A stretch of 64,000 nt of DNA, taken from Caldilineaceae bacterium (lineage in GTDB: Bacteria > Chloroflexota > Anaerolineae > Caldilineales > Caldilineaceae). The number at the start of each line of letters is the position of its first letter. The stretch's first letter is position 1. Shown piece after piece: positions 8,168 through 18,200 of the stretch. Where the stretch lies: assembly GCA_026708085.1 (NCBI GenBank), contig JAPOVP010000056.1, forward strand, positions 1 through 64,000, given 5' to 3'. Position numbers and translations under genes: made by a program. The notes under the pieces are model-generated. The model did not search any database. It was not told the origin of the DNA and saw nothing but the letters and a program-made list of their open reading frames with translations.

Positions 8168-11100
8168 ATGACGACCGGCAACGTCTTAAGAGATATCGAA
8201 GCCGCATTGGCAACTTTTGCGCAGGACGACCTGGTAGACGCGGGGCGCCGCCTGCTCGATACGCTCGGTTATCGCAGTGATCGGAGATTGGAGCTGTCCG
8301 GCTCTGTCGACGAATTCATCGAAAAGCTCCCCGCCCGCAATCCGGGCACGCAGACGGAGAACCGCTTCCGTGATGATGTGGCAACTGCGCGCATCCTTTT
8401 TCAGTTCACCGACTCGGAAATCGCCGAGGCGCAGCCTTCGCTGCTCGATACGGGCGAATTTGACGAGGGAAATGCCCGCAGCTTCATCTTCATTGCCGTC
8501 GAGCTGAACGGTGAAAGATACGCCCGCGGCAGGTATGCCGAATTCACGCGCGAGATAAACAAGCGGCTGAGCCAGCCCACGGTCGTACTTTTCCGGACCG
8601 CCAGCGGGCTGATTTCCTTGGCTTTCGTTCACCGCCGCAAGCACAAGCGCGACGATAGGCGCAGCGTGCTCGGCAGTGTATCGCTGGTTCGCGAGATCAG
8701 TCCCACCAACGCCCACCGCGCCCATCTTGATATTCTACACAAGCTGGCTCTGCCCGAACGTCTATCCTGGATAGACGCCCACCGCAAGCGGCGGAACTTC
8801 GACGGTCTGCTGGAGGCCTGGCTGGACGCGCTCGACACAGAGGAACTGAACCGCAGCTTCTACAGACAGCTGTTCAGCTGGTTCGAGCGTGCGGTCAAAG
8901 AGGCGAGATTTCCTGACAATCAAGTCAAGACGTTGGAGCCCGAAGGGCATGTCATCCGTCTCATCACCCGCCTGCTTTTTGTCTGGTTCATCAAGGAGAA
9001 AGGGTTGATTGCGCCGCAGTTGTTCATCGAACCGCAGATCGGTCCGCTGCTACGCGATTATGACAGAGAAAGCGGCAGTTCCTACCACCGCGCGGTGTTG
9101 CAGAACCTTTTCTTCGCTACACTGAACAGCGAAATCAGCGAACGCGGCTTCAGCAAGCAAAGCAATGTGACGCACCGCGATTTTTCGCGCTACCGTTACC
9201 AGGCCGAAATCGCCGACTCCGAAAAGTTATTGGAACTATTTGACCAGACCCCCTTTATAAACGGCGGCCTGTTCGACTGTCTGGACAGTTTTGAGGCGGC
9301 CGGAGACGGCGGCTACCGCATCGACTGCTTCACCGACAACATTATTGATCCCAAGCGTGGGGATTTCGGCATCCTGTCGATTCCCAACCGCCTGTTCTTT
9401 GACGACGAGGGGCTGATCACTCTCTTCGACCGTTTCCAGTTCACCGTCGAGGAGAATACGCCCGCCGAGCAGGAGGTGGCGCTGGACCCGGAACTGCTGG
9501 GCAAGGTCTTTGAGAACCTGCTGGCTGCTAATGTCGAGGAATCCAAAGAAAATGCCCGTAAACAGTCCGGCTCCTACTACACCCCGCGGGCGATAGTCGA
9601 CTACATGGTGGACGAGTCTTTGGTCGCGTCGCTGGCCCAGAAATGCCCACCGGCGGACGGAGACGTCGAATTTTGGAAAGAGCGCCTCAGCTACCTGCTG
9701 GACTATGAGGACGCTTTCGACGATGCCCACGAACTCTTTGAAGAAACGGAAAGGGAAGGTTTGGTGCGCGCTATCGCCGGGCTGAAGCTGATCGATCCGG
9801 CAGTCGGTTCTGGGGCATTTCCCATGGGCGCGCTGCACAAGCTGACGCTGGCGCTGCGCCGCCTCGATCCCGACAACCTGCTCTGGGAAAATCTGCAGAA
9901 ATCACTGGCCAGGCATCGAGCTGGAGAGGCTTTCGATACGCCTGATCCGGCCGAACGAAACGAGGAACTGGCGGAGATCAGCGCTACCTTCGAGAAGTAT
10001 CGCGACTCCGATTTCGGGCGTAAGCTCTATCTGATCCAAAACAGTATCTACGGGGTCGACATCCAGCCGGTCGCCTGCCAGATCGCGCGTCTGCGCTTCT
10101 TTATCTCTTTGGCAATCGAGCAGGAAAGGGACGAAACAGAGGAGAATTACGGCATCAAACCGCTCCCCAACCTCGAAACCCGCTTCGTCGCTGCCAATAC
10201 GCTTCTAGCGCTGAACACATCCGGCGCGCAGATGAACCTTGCTCCAGACAAGGTACTCCGACTGCAGGAAGATTTGAACACCAACCGCGAGCGTTATTTC
10301 CACGCTACAACGCGGCGCAAGAAGATGGAGTACCGCGACCGTGATCAAGAGTTACGAATAGAGCTAGCATCCGCCCTACAACAGGTAGTCAATCTGCCTG
10401 CCGCCGACGCCGCCAACATCGCCAACTGGGACCCCTACGACCAGAACGCCAGCACAGAGTGGTTCAATAGCACGTATATGTTTGGCGTCAAGCAGGGCTT
10501 TGATGTGGTAATTGGAAACCCGCCCTATATCCAGTTGCAGAAGGACGGCGGTAAACTGGGCAACCTCTACAAGGACGCCGGCTACACAACCTTTGCCCGC
10601 ACCGGTGACATATACCAGCTCTTCTTTGAGAAAGGCTGTCGCCTGCTTAAGCCGGAGCAAGGTCTTCTTTCCTATATCACTTCCAACAGTTGGTTGAAGG
10701 CGGAATATGGCAAGCAATTGCGTCGCTTCTTCTCGGAGAACCACACCCCCATGCGATTACTGGAAATGGGTAAGGACATTTTCGAGAATGCTATTGTGGA
10801 CACCAGCATCTTGCTGGTGCGAGAGGGCAAGAGCGAGCATCCCGGCATCGCAGTAGATATGGATCGGGTCCCCGACACACGTTTTCCTCCATCACGGAAA
10901 GTGTGGGGGCCACTTCGTCATGAAGGCGAGAGACCCTGGAGCGCCCTATCGTCCATCGAGCGGGGAATCATGGATAAAATGGAAGCGATCGGTACGCCGC
11001 TGAAAGAGTGGGATATTGACATTTATCGAGGAGTTCTCACCGGCTACAATAGGGCTTTCATTGTCGATGACGAAGTGAAGTCGGCGTTGATAGCTGATGA

Positions 11101-11794
11101 TCCAAAATCTGCTGAGATCATAAGGCCAATCCTGCGCGGGCGCGATATTCAGCGTTATCGAGCCCAATGGGCGGGACTATGGTTGATTGACACGCATAAC
11201 GGCTATGGGGATGTACCACCCATCAATGTTAACGAATACCCCGCGGTCAGGGCCTATCTCCACCGACACTATGATCGACTTGCATCACGACAAGACAAAG
11301 GGCGGACGCCTTACAATCTTCGCAATTGTGCTTACCACGAAGAATTCAAAAAGGAAAAGCTATTTTGGATGCATATGTCACCAAGAGGGAGATTTGCTTA
11401 CTCTGACTTGGAAATCTATTGCAACCAGAAAGCCTTCTTTCTTACGGGAATTTGTTTGAAGTATCTCTGCGCCATTCTGAATAGTGCTCTTGTCACATGG
11501 TTTATACAAAATACAGCGGTCACCACAGGAATGGGACTAACCCAGTGGGACAAGTTTGTTGTCCAAAGAGTTGCAATCCCTGTAGTTGCCTGTTCAGAGC
11601 AACGTTCTTTCTTATACTTAATTGAGCGCATTCTGTCAGCGAAAGCAAGCAATCCTTTGGCTCACACGACAAATCTAGAAGCCGAAATCGATGAGCAGGT
11701 CTATAGAGTGTACGATCTGTCTTCTCAAGAGATTGCTTACTTAAATGCCATTGATAGATTGGCGCCAATAAACAAGCAGAAACGCCATGCATAG
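8168..11794 (+). CDS. Eco57I-class adenine DNA methyltransferase with TaqI-like specificity end
   Basis: The 1208-residue product is a large N6-adenine methylase of the Eco57I/PglX kind. GSYYTPRAIVDYMV (~467) leads the catalytic part, motif I is DPAVGSGAF (~542), and motif IV NPPYIQL (~781) marks adenine N6 methylation. Residues ~830-1208 form the target-recognition part, with GRDIQRYR (~991), CAYHEEF (~1054) and ILNSALVTWFIQN (~1100). The ~460-residue N-terminal region is family-specific and may hold a nuclease domain, but no catalytic motif is clear. Base composition drops in the last kilobase. Directly downstream lies an inverted copy of the C-terminal part, which makes this gene the likely acceptor of a specificity switch. 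Confidence 0.88.
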   Translation: MTTGNVLRDIEAALATFAQDDLVDAGRRLLDTLGYRSDRRLELSGSVDEFIEKLPARNPGTQTENRFRDDVATARILFQFTDSEIAEAQPSLLDTGEFDEGNARSFIFIAVELNGERYARGRYAEFTREINKRLSQPTVVLFRTASGLISLAFVHRRKHKRDDRRSVLGSVSLVREISPTNAHRAHLDILHKLALPERLSWIDAHRKRRNFDGLLEAWLDALDTEELNRSFYRQLFSWFERAVKEARFPDNQVKTLEPEGHVIRLITRLLFVWFIKEKGLIAPQLFIEPQIGPLLRDYDRESGSSYHRAVLQNLFFATLNSEISERGFSKQSNVTHRDFSRYRYQAEIADSEKLLELFDQTPFINGGLFDCLDSFEAAGDGGYRIDCFTDNIIDPKRGDFGILSIPNRLFFDDEGLITLFDRFQFTVEENTPAEQEVALDPELLGKVFENLLAANVEESKENARKQSGSYYTPRAIVDYMVDESLVASLAQKCPPADGDVEFWKERLSYLLDYEDAFDDAHELFEETEREGLVRAIAGLKLIDPAVGSGAFPMGALHKLTLALRRLDPDNLLWENLQKSLARHRAGEAFDTPDPAERNEELAEISATFEKYRDSDFGRKLYLIQNSIYGVDIQPVACQIARLRFFISLAIEQERDETEENYGIKPLPNLETRFVAANTLLALNTSGAQMNLAPDKVLRLQEDLNTNRERYFHATTRRKKMEYRDRDQELRIELASALQQVVNLPAADAANIANWDPYDQNASTEWFNSTYMFGVKQGFDVVIGNPPYIQLQKDGGKLGNLYKDAGYTTFARTGDIYQLFFEKGCRLLKPEQGLLSYITSNSWLKAEYGKQLRRFFSENHTPMRLLEMGKDIFENAIVDTSILLVREGKSEHPGIAVDMDRVPDTRFPPSRKVWGPLRHEGERPWSALSSIERGIMDKMEAIGTPLKEWDIDIYRGVLTGYNRAFIVDDEVKSALIADDPKSAEIIRPILRGRDIQRYRAQWAGLWLIDTHNGYGDVPPINVNEYPAVRAYLHRHYDRLASRQDKGRTPYNLRNCAYHEEFKKEKLFWMHMSPRGRFAYSDLEIYCNQKAFFLTGICLKYLCAILNSALVTWFIQNTAVTTGMGLTQWDKFVVQRVAIPVVACSEQRSFLYLIERILSAKASNPLAHTTNLEAEIDEQVYRVYDLSSQEIAYLNAIDRLAPINKQKRHA
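11141..11160 (+). repeat. Inverted repeat 1, left copy (in methylase gene)
   Basis: The 20 bases CGCGATATTCAGCGTTATCG encode part of GRDIQRYR. The exact reverse complement is at 12436-12455 inside the inverted fragment, in the corresponding codon phase. Recombination here would swap C-termini in frame. Confidence 0.85.
11327..11346 (+). repeat. Inverted repeat 2, left copy
   Basis: TGTGCTTACCACGAAGAATT encodes CAYHEEF. Its exact reverse complement lies at 12223-12242. A further 17-bp match, AAAAGCTATTTTGGATG at 11355-11371, has its partner at 12198-12214. These could be alternative crossover points giving mosaic specificity domains. Confidence 0.8.
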
Positions 11795-12222
11795 GCCTCA
11801 ACTGGGTCTATGCCACTGAACTCGATATCGAAAGTTGCTCTTTCGGAGTAAGCTCGTATAGCTTGTAGACTCCCTTACTGATCTCGTCTTCAAAGTCACT
11901 CACGTCTGCATTTGGACCAGAGGCCAGTTCGAACATAATGCGATTCACCAATTCAATAAAAGGTTGCTGCTCTTCGGCCGTTTGCATTGGAATTGGCAGG
12001 CGTTCAACAGTGAATCTTACCCATCGAGGAATTCCCATTCCGGAATTAAGAGCAGAATTCTTGATAAACCAGGTAATCAAATCAGAATTGAGCGCTGCAC
12101 ACAAGAATTTTAGCGAGGATCCCGAAACCATGTACGCAGTGTTAGCGCAAAACATAGTTCCTTCTTCGTACGCAAATCGACCTCGTTCTGTTAAATCCAT
12201 CCAAAATAGCTTTTTCTCTCTA

Positions 12223-12242
12223 AATTCTTCGTGGTAAGCACA
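12223..12242 (-). repeat. Inverted repeat 2, right copy
   Basis: Exact reverse complement of 11327-11346, in the CAYHEEF codons of the silent cassette. The neighbouring 17-bp match is at 12198-12214. Confidence 0.8.
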
Positions 12243-12435
12243 AGTATCTTGTAGTTCAAACCAGTGGTGAGGGGTCTTCTTCCTCGATTTGCTCCCGTCT
12301 TTGAGTGTTTGCCCCGCCTGTTCCAATCTCTCTCTGCCGAAGGAAAGCAAATGACTTTTAACTGCAGGATAATCATTGATGTCAAGGTGAAGCGAAGGAA
12401 ATGTCGCTATCAACCACAGCCCTCCCCATAGAGCC

Positions 12436-12455
12436 CGATAACGCTGAATATCGCG
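12436..12455 (-). repeat. Inverted repeat 1, right copy (in silent cassette)
   Basis: Exact reverse complement of 11141-11160. The segment between the outer copies (11141-12455) is about 1.3 kb and contains only the two opposed specificity ends. Confidence 0.85.
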
Positions 12456-12649
12456 GCCTCGCAGGACTGGCTTTATTATCTGGGTGGACTTTGGGTCTTG
12501 AGCAATTATCTTTGCCCTTGTCTCACTATCAATAACGAAAGCTGCGTTATAGCCGGTTTTTATTCCATAGTTTATGTCAGAACTGAGTAGCAGGAATCGA
12601 CTGTCAATCGCTTGTCAATTTCAAGATGTCCACTCTTATTGAGTAGCCA

Positions 12650-13621
12650 ATGACGACACCTGGTTCGATCGAATCCGATCTTTCAGAGCAACTGCGGAAC
12701 GCAGCCTTAGCACACAATACCCGTATCGCCTACGAAAAGGGCTGGCGGTGCTATTCCGACTACTGCCAACGTCAAGGAGTCGAACCGCTCGACGCTACGC
12801 CTGAGGAGGTCGCAGAATTCTTCATCGAAATCGCCACTCAGCCCAGCCCAGCGAGCGGAAAAATCCTCTCATTGGGAACTCTGGCACTATATCGAAGCGC
12901 CATTAATAGACAATTTGTGGATACAAACAGGACATCTCCCGCTGCACATAGCAAAGTAGCTTCCGTGCTGAAGGGACTGGCCCGTTTGCGAGGCGGCACA
13001 ACGCGTCAGGTCAAGGCTCTTCGAGAGCACCACATCGCCGCGATGCTGAGGATTTGTCCTGATACGCTCATTGGTCGTCGAGATGCTGCTTTCCTCGCGA
13101 TCGGCTTTGCCGCTGCCTTGAGACGATCAGAACTGTGCAACCTCAAAGTCACTGATATTGAATGGGTGCAAGAAGGACTGTTGAAAGACAGCCATTTAGG
13201 GATAGTGCTACATATTCGCAAGTCGAAGACAGATCAATTTGGTACTGGGCAAAAGGTTGCTGTGCCGGACGGAAAGAAGATTAGACCGGTGGCACGCCTA
13301 CGCGTTTGGCTACAACAATCTGGAATTCAGAACGGCTATCTTTTTCAGTCGATGCGCAAAAATGGCAGTCTGACTGGATCGCCGCTGCACCACACCGACA
13401 TCCCTCGCTTAGTAAAGCGATACGCGGCGGCTATCGGTCTTGAAGCAAAGGAGTTTTCCGCACATTCCTTGCGAGCAGGGTTTGTTACCAGCGCGGCAGC
13501 CCACCACGCCCGTTTGGACAAGATCATGGAGATCACAAGACACTCCAATCCTGCCACCGTATTGAAGTATATTCGGGACGCCGACGCGTTTACCGACCAT
13601 GCCGGCGCGGCTTTTCTGTGA
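12650..13621 (+). CDS. Tyrosine site-specific recombinase
   Basis: The 323-residue protein has the XerC/XerD-like layout: an N-terminal SAM-like core-binding domain (to ~120) and a C-terminal catalytic domain. Catalytic Arg lies in AALRRSELCNL (~157), HSLRAGF supplies His and Arg (~272-275), ITRHSN the second His (~295), and VLKYIRD the nucleophilic Tyr (~306). Its start lies 36 bp beyond the open frame of the inverted specificity cassette and it faces away from it. There is no integrated element, attachment duplication or phage gene set beside it. Recombinases in this position control hsdS and pglX inversions in other bacteria, so it may be the invertase for the 11.1-12.5 kb segment (inference). 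Confidence 0.88.
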   Translation: MTTPGSIESDLSEQLRNAALAHNTRIAYEKGWRCYSDYCQRQGVEPLDATPEEVAEFFIEIATQPSPASGKILSLGTLALYRSAINRQFVDTNRTSPAAHSKVASVLKGLARLRGGTTRQVKALREHHIAAMLRICPDTLIGRRDAAFLAIGFAAALRRSELCNLKVTDIEWVQEGLLKDSHLGIVLHIRKSKTDQFGTGQKVAVPDGKKIRPVARLRVWLQQSGIQNGYLFQSMRKNGSLTGSPLHHTDIPRLVKRYAAAIGLEAKEFSAHSLRAGFVTSAAAHHARLDKIMEITRHSNPATVLKYIRDADAFTDHAGAAFL

Positions 13622-13842
13622 AACGACTTATACAGCCTTCGCGCTACTTGAACGCAAAAGGGGCTATGGGCCGTCCAAAGGTTTCAGGCATGTAATAGCC
13701 GATGCCAGGCAAGTCCAAACAGAGGCGGCATGTTATTCCTGTCCTATCTTTGGATTATCCCTCAGCGGCCATGCGACGACGCGCCAGCCAGCCCCCAGTC
13801 CAGACGGAAGGGGGCAAATTGCTTTGGTGGTCAAACTCAGGA

Positions 13843-15033
13843 TTACGGAGAGAGAACAATCGAGGAATCCGGCCAGTCGAGGTCTTCTATGCTTTCCAGC
13901 GTCACCTTGCCATGAGTGTCAAACGCTGCCTGTAACCGCTCGCTAAGCCAGGAGAGACTCTGGGTAGATAGCTTCGCTTGTGGCTGACGTCTAATTGCTG
14001 CTCTCGGCTTCGTGTTTCCTTTGCCGCTTGCGGCATTTTTCTGTGTGGACTCGAATGAGTCGGCTCCGAACGTTTTCATCAGTTCGTTAAGCGAGACGCC
14101 ATTCTTAAGCGTGCCATCAACGAACTCAGCGTGGTGGACTCGGACGAAGTGTGGCCACCTTGCCTTCCGGGGTCGCATTTCTATATCAGCCTCTGTTGCG
14201 TCGTCTCTTCCCGGCCTGTGCGCCATTGCGATGGCTCGACCGAAGATACGGATGTCGTTTGGGCCCTGCGTGAAACGCCCAATGAAAATGATATCGTCGT
14301 CCTGCACGGCCTTTGGCCGCCTTCCGTTCTTGTAACCGGGATAGCCGACTGCCCAGTGACATCCGGACCACTTGATTGCCTCTACGGTTGACTTCGACAG
14401 GTCTTCACGTTCGTCGTTCGTGCCCAAGAATTTCACGAATGCCTGCGATGCATCGGACACGGCGGTTGGCACATGCGCAGGAGGGGCATCGGCAATCCCG
14501 GCATCCGCACCAAAGTCGCCGAGGCCGCCTTTCCCCTTTGGGCGGCCGCCTTCCAGCCAATGGGCTTTGACAGTTCGGTCCCAGGTGTCGAGTTGATCGT
14601 GCAGTAGGTCGTTGCCGGCGCGGTCCCATAGGTCATTGAAATAGTCCAAACAGTTCTCGACAGTAGTCTCTTCGCTGGTAACCATGCCGAACTCATGGTT
14701 TGAATCGAGCGCGGCCACGGTAAGGTTGGCCGAGGTGATGACGGCACGCGTCTTGCTGACGAGGTACAACTTGGCGTGGAGGTTCTTCACGCCGCGAACT
14801 GCGGCGCCGGCATCGAGCAGATTTCGCAGCGCGGCGACGTCGCTGACGCCTTCCGCAAAGTCGCCGAGATTGAAGCGGGTGATGACCTGAATCTTTCTTG
14901 GGTTATGTTGCAGTAGCCGCTGAAGGGCGCCTGCTTTTATGAAGGGACAGATGATGCGAAGCTCGCTGGCGTCGTCTTTGAGAGCCTTAGCGAATTCCGT
15001 GGTCCAGTTTCCGTCAACCAGTCGAGTAGGCAT
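13843..15033 (-). CDS. Stand-alone PLD-like nuclease-domain protein
   Basis: The 396-residue product begins with a phospholipase D-like domain holding one HxK motif, HAKLYLVSKTRAVITSANLT (H86, K88, N103). It also has the typical lead-in ICPFIKAGALQRLL and VITRF. One motif per chain suggests a dimeric active site. The remainder (180-396) contains AFVKFLGTNDER and a Gly/Lys-rich linker and is not recognised. It is convergent with the recombinase gene. PLD proteins of this kind occur in restriction and DISARM-type loci, so a defence role is plausible, but no DISARM partners are present. Confidence 0.75.
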   Translation of the reverse strand: MPTRLVDGNWTTEFAKALKDDASELRIICPFIKAGALQRLLQHNPRKIQVITRFNLGDFAEGVSDVAALRNLLDAGAAVRGVKNLHAKLYLVSKTRAVITSANLTVAALDSNHEFGMVTSEETTVENCLDYFNDLWDRAGNDLLHDQLDTWDRTVKAHWLEGGRPKGKGGLGDFGADAGIADAPPAHVPTAVSDASQAFVKFLGTNDEREDLSKSTVEAIKWSGCHWAVGYPGYKNGRRPKAVQDDDIIFIGRFTQGPNDIRIFGRAIAMAHRPGRDDATEADIEMRPRKARWPHFVRVHHAEFVDGTLKNGVSLNELMKTFGADSFESTQKNAASGKGNTKPRAAIRRQPQAKLSTQSLSWLSERLQAAFDTHGKVTLESIEDLDWPDSSIVLSP

Positions 15034-15236
15034 GGCAGATTCTATCCTCCCTCTTACGCAGGGTCAGGCGCCATCAACACAACTTGCAGAGCGGAGAGAG
15101 TATATCACCTTGCGAGGACGAAAGGGAACCGCTGGCTGCGAACGAGTCTGGTCCACGCTTGAGAAAAGGATGTCGGGAGGACGGCGAATTCAGTTGTCGG
15201 CAGTTGCCGCTGCGGACCTGCGCGAGGCCGCCGGCC

Positions 15237-18200
15237 CTACGGCGGGCTGACCACCTCCACGTCGTGTGCATTCGTGGCGGCAACCAGCGGCCCGTACACC
15301 CATGCGGTGCGGCCTTCGTAGCTGATCTGCCACCAGTCGCCGGGGGCGGCGTTTTTGCCGGTGATGGGGAAGGCGTCGCCGGGTGCGGCGGTGCCGATGA
15401 TGGCGAAGCTGGTGCCGGGGCCGGCGCGGACGTTGATGGGGGAGATTATGACGGCATGCGGCCTCAGGGCGGTCTGCGGGTCGGTCGTGGCGGCGCGGTT
15501 GACGGAGACGGTGTAGCCGGCCGGCGCGTTCGATCGCGGATGTTCGTTTCTGACGATCAGGTTGTACACGCCGGCGTGGGGCGCGTACAGGACGATGCGG
15601 GCGTCAAGCCCGAAGAGACCGCCGCCGCTGTTCTCGTCTACCATCAAGACCCCCTGATTTTCTCCGCGGTAACCAGAGACGGCGAGCTGAGAGTCGGCCA
15701 TGATGGAGCGTACGACGATCTCGACCTTTTCATCCTGCTGCAGGTCGAGGGAAAGGTAGTCGATGTCGCTTGGGAAATCGATGTTGCCGCGGTAGGTCTC
15801 TCCAACCGCGAGTTGCTTGCCATCGTCGGGGTCTTCCAAGGGCACAAGCGGGTGGCTCGATGTCAGGGCAATGTCGTTTGAGACCTGCAGAAGGACCAGG
15901 AAGTAGAGGCCGCTGCTGGAGATGACAAAGGAGATTGAGCCGGTGCGGCCGTCCGCCAGTTTTTTGCCGTAGATGTCGACGAGCTGGATCCTGTCATCAG
16001 CGTCGGCGCCGGCGAGCTGGATTTCGACGGCGGTCTCGGGCGGTTCGTGGAGCAGGTAGGCGGTGCCGTCGTCTTGCGGCGTCAGGCTGTGGTTATGGGC
16101 GCCGGCCGTCAGCTTGAGCTGTCTTGGGCCGAGGCCGGCGGGGTCCCGGCCGGCGATGAGCTGGCGGATGCGGGGCAGCAGGTCGGCTGAGGAGGCGGCG
16201 AGGCCGAACTCGTCGAAGACTTTGAAGCCGCTGAGGCCGATGACGGCGCCGGTCGCGGAGACGAGCGCGCCGCCGCTCTGTCCTGCGGCGATGGCGGCAT
16301 CGGTCTGGAAGAAGGTGATGCCGGCCGGCTGCCACTCGCGCGTACGGGAGAGGATGCCGCGCGTCATGGTTGGTTGGGGATAGGCTTCGATCTCGGCCGG
16401 GTAGCCGACCAGGAAGAGCTCGGAGCCGGTCGAGAGCTGTTCGCCGTCGAGCATGGGCAGTGGCTGAGCGGGGGCGTCAACCGGGCCGAGGACGGCGAGG
16501 TCTGCCAGCAGGTCCCAGTCGATGACGGGCACATTTCTGAGGACGGTCCCGTCGGGGAAGACGACGCCCGCCGTGTCGTAGGGCCAGACGACGTGGGCGT
16601 TGGTGACGATGTATCCGCCCTCGATGAGAACGCCGCTGCCGCGCCCGGTCCAGGTAATGACGAAGGCGATGGCCGGCGAAACGGTTTCGAAGATCCGGGC
16701 CGCGGTGAGGTCTTGGCCGGTTGCGGCGGCGGTCGATGCCGCCGGCTGGCAGAAGGGCAGATCGAGAAGCAGGATATCGCTTCTTTCAACGCTTTCCCAG
16801 GCAGCGGGTATACACCCGCTCAGGCGGTTGCCGGCGAGAGAGAGGATCTCCAGATGCCGGAGGTTACGCAGTTCTGACGGAACTGCCCCGCTCAGCCTGT
16901 TATCTGAGAGGTCCAGCCCTGTAAGTCGGGCGAGGTTGCCCAACTCGGGGGGAATTTCCCCGCTCAAGCGGTTGTCGGCAAGGTTCAGCCCATTCATGTT
17001 GGCGAGGTTGCCCAGTTCGGATGGTATTTCCCCGCTCAACTGATTCGAAGCGAGGGACAGATTTTCCAGGCTGGCGAGATTGCCCAGTGCCGGCGGGATG
17101 GGGCCTTCCAGGTTGTTTTCCGCCAGGATCAGCATTTTCAGGCTGGCAAGGCTGCCCAGTTCTGACGGAATCGGACCGCTGAGTTGGTTCTTTGCGAGGA
17201 ACAGCAGTTGCAGGTGGGGCAGATTTCCCAGTTCTGCGGGGATGGTCCCTTTCAGTCCATTGTCGAAGAGGCTGAGTCCGATGACGCGACCGTTCTTGTA
17301 GGCGACGACACCGTGCCAGTCATCGATTGGTTCGTTGCTCAACCAGTTGTGGTTGTTCGTCCAGTTGTCGCCGCCGGCGGCGTGGTAGAGCGCGATGAGC
17401 GCGTCTCTGTCTGAGCAGAATGGCAGGCCGACTTCGTCCAGGTCATTTTCCTCGACATTATGCCAGAGCGCGGGCAGGCATCCGGTTAGGCGGTTGTTTG
17501 CGAGGTGGACCCATACCAGGTGGGTGAGCCTGGTCAGCTGCGGCGGGACTTTGCCGCTCAGGTCGTTTTTATTGAGGGCCAGATATTCCAGATTGCCGAG
17601 GTCGGGTGGAATCGTGCCGCGCAACCGGTTCCCCGCGAGGGCCAGCGACTTCAGGTTGGTGAGGTTGCCGAGGTCGGGTGGAACTGTTCCTTCCAAGCGG
17701 TTGTTCAAGAGGGCAAGCTGTTCCAGGTTGGCGAGCTTTCCCAGCTCTGGCGGGATTGGACCGGTCAGCTGGTTCGAATAGAGGAGCAGTAGTTTCAGGC
17801 TGGCAAGGTTGCCCAGCGCGGCTGGAATTGCGCCGCGCAAGCGGTTCTCTGGCAGGTTGATCATTTCCAGCCTGGAAAGGTTGCCCAGCGCGGCCGGGAG
17901 CTCTCCATTCAGCTCGTTTTCGGGGAGATTCAGTCCGATGACACGATCGTTTTCGTCTGTGAAGACGCCGTACCAGGTCTGGAGCGGTGCGTCGCTGAGC
18001 CAGTTGCGGTTTCGCAGCCAGTTGTCGCCGTCTGTGGCTTCGTAGAGGGCAATGAGCGCCTCGCGATCGGAGCAGAACGGCAAAGAGATGTCGTCAAAGT
18101 CGTTTTCCTCAAGATCGCGCCAGATCGCCGGCAGGCATCCGGTTATCCCGGAGTGTGAGAGGTATAGGTAGGTCAGGTTGGCCAGGTTCTCAAGTTCGGG

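Larger units (their letters stand above)
11808..12614 (-). pseudogene. Silent inverted specificity cassette of the methylase
   Basis: Read on the minus strand, an open frame of 269 codons runs from after a stop at 12615-12617 to a stop at 11808. It has no normal start. From about codon 11 it aligns with the C-terminal region of the methylase: SDINYGIKTGYNAAFVID, IIKPVLRGRDIQRYRALW, DTCAYHEEFREKKLFWMD, LKFLCAALNSDLITWFIKNS and PIPMQTAEEQQ. The catalytic domain is absent. Similarity is high at GRDIQRYR and CAYHEEF but low between them, as expected for a different recognition specificity. The two 3' ends face each other with a 13-bp gap. The best reading is a donor cassette for inversion, not simple decay, because the frame is intact. 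Confidence 0.85.

Noticed and set aside
12650-13621. Integrase of an integrated phage or ICE
   Set aside because: No attachment repeats, tRNA target, excisionase or structural genes are near; the inverted methylase cassette beside it gives a simpler explanation.
3620-15033. Canonical BREX, DISARM or type I R-M system
   Set aside because: PglZ/BrxC, the DUF1998 protein, and HsdS/HsdR are absent. Only the methylase, PLD and helicase types overlap with those systems.
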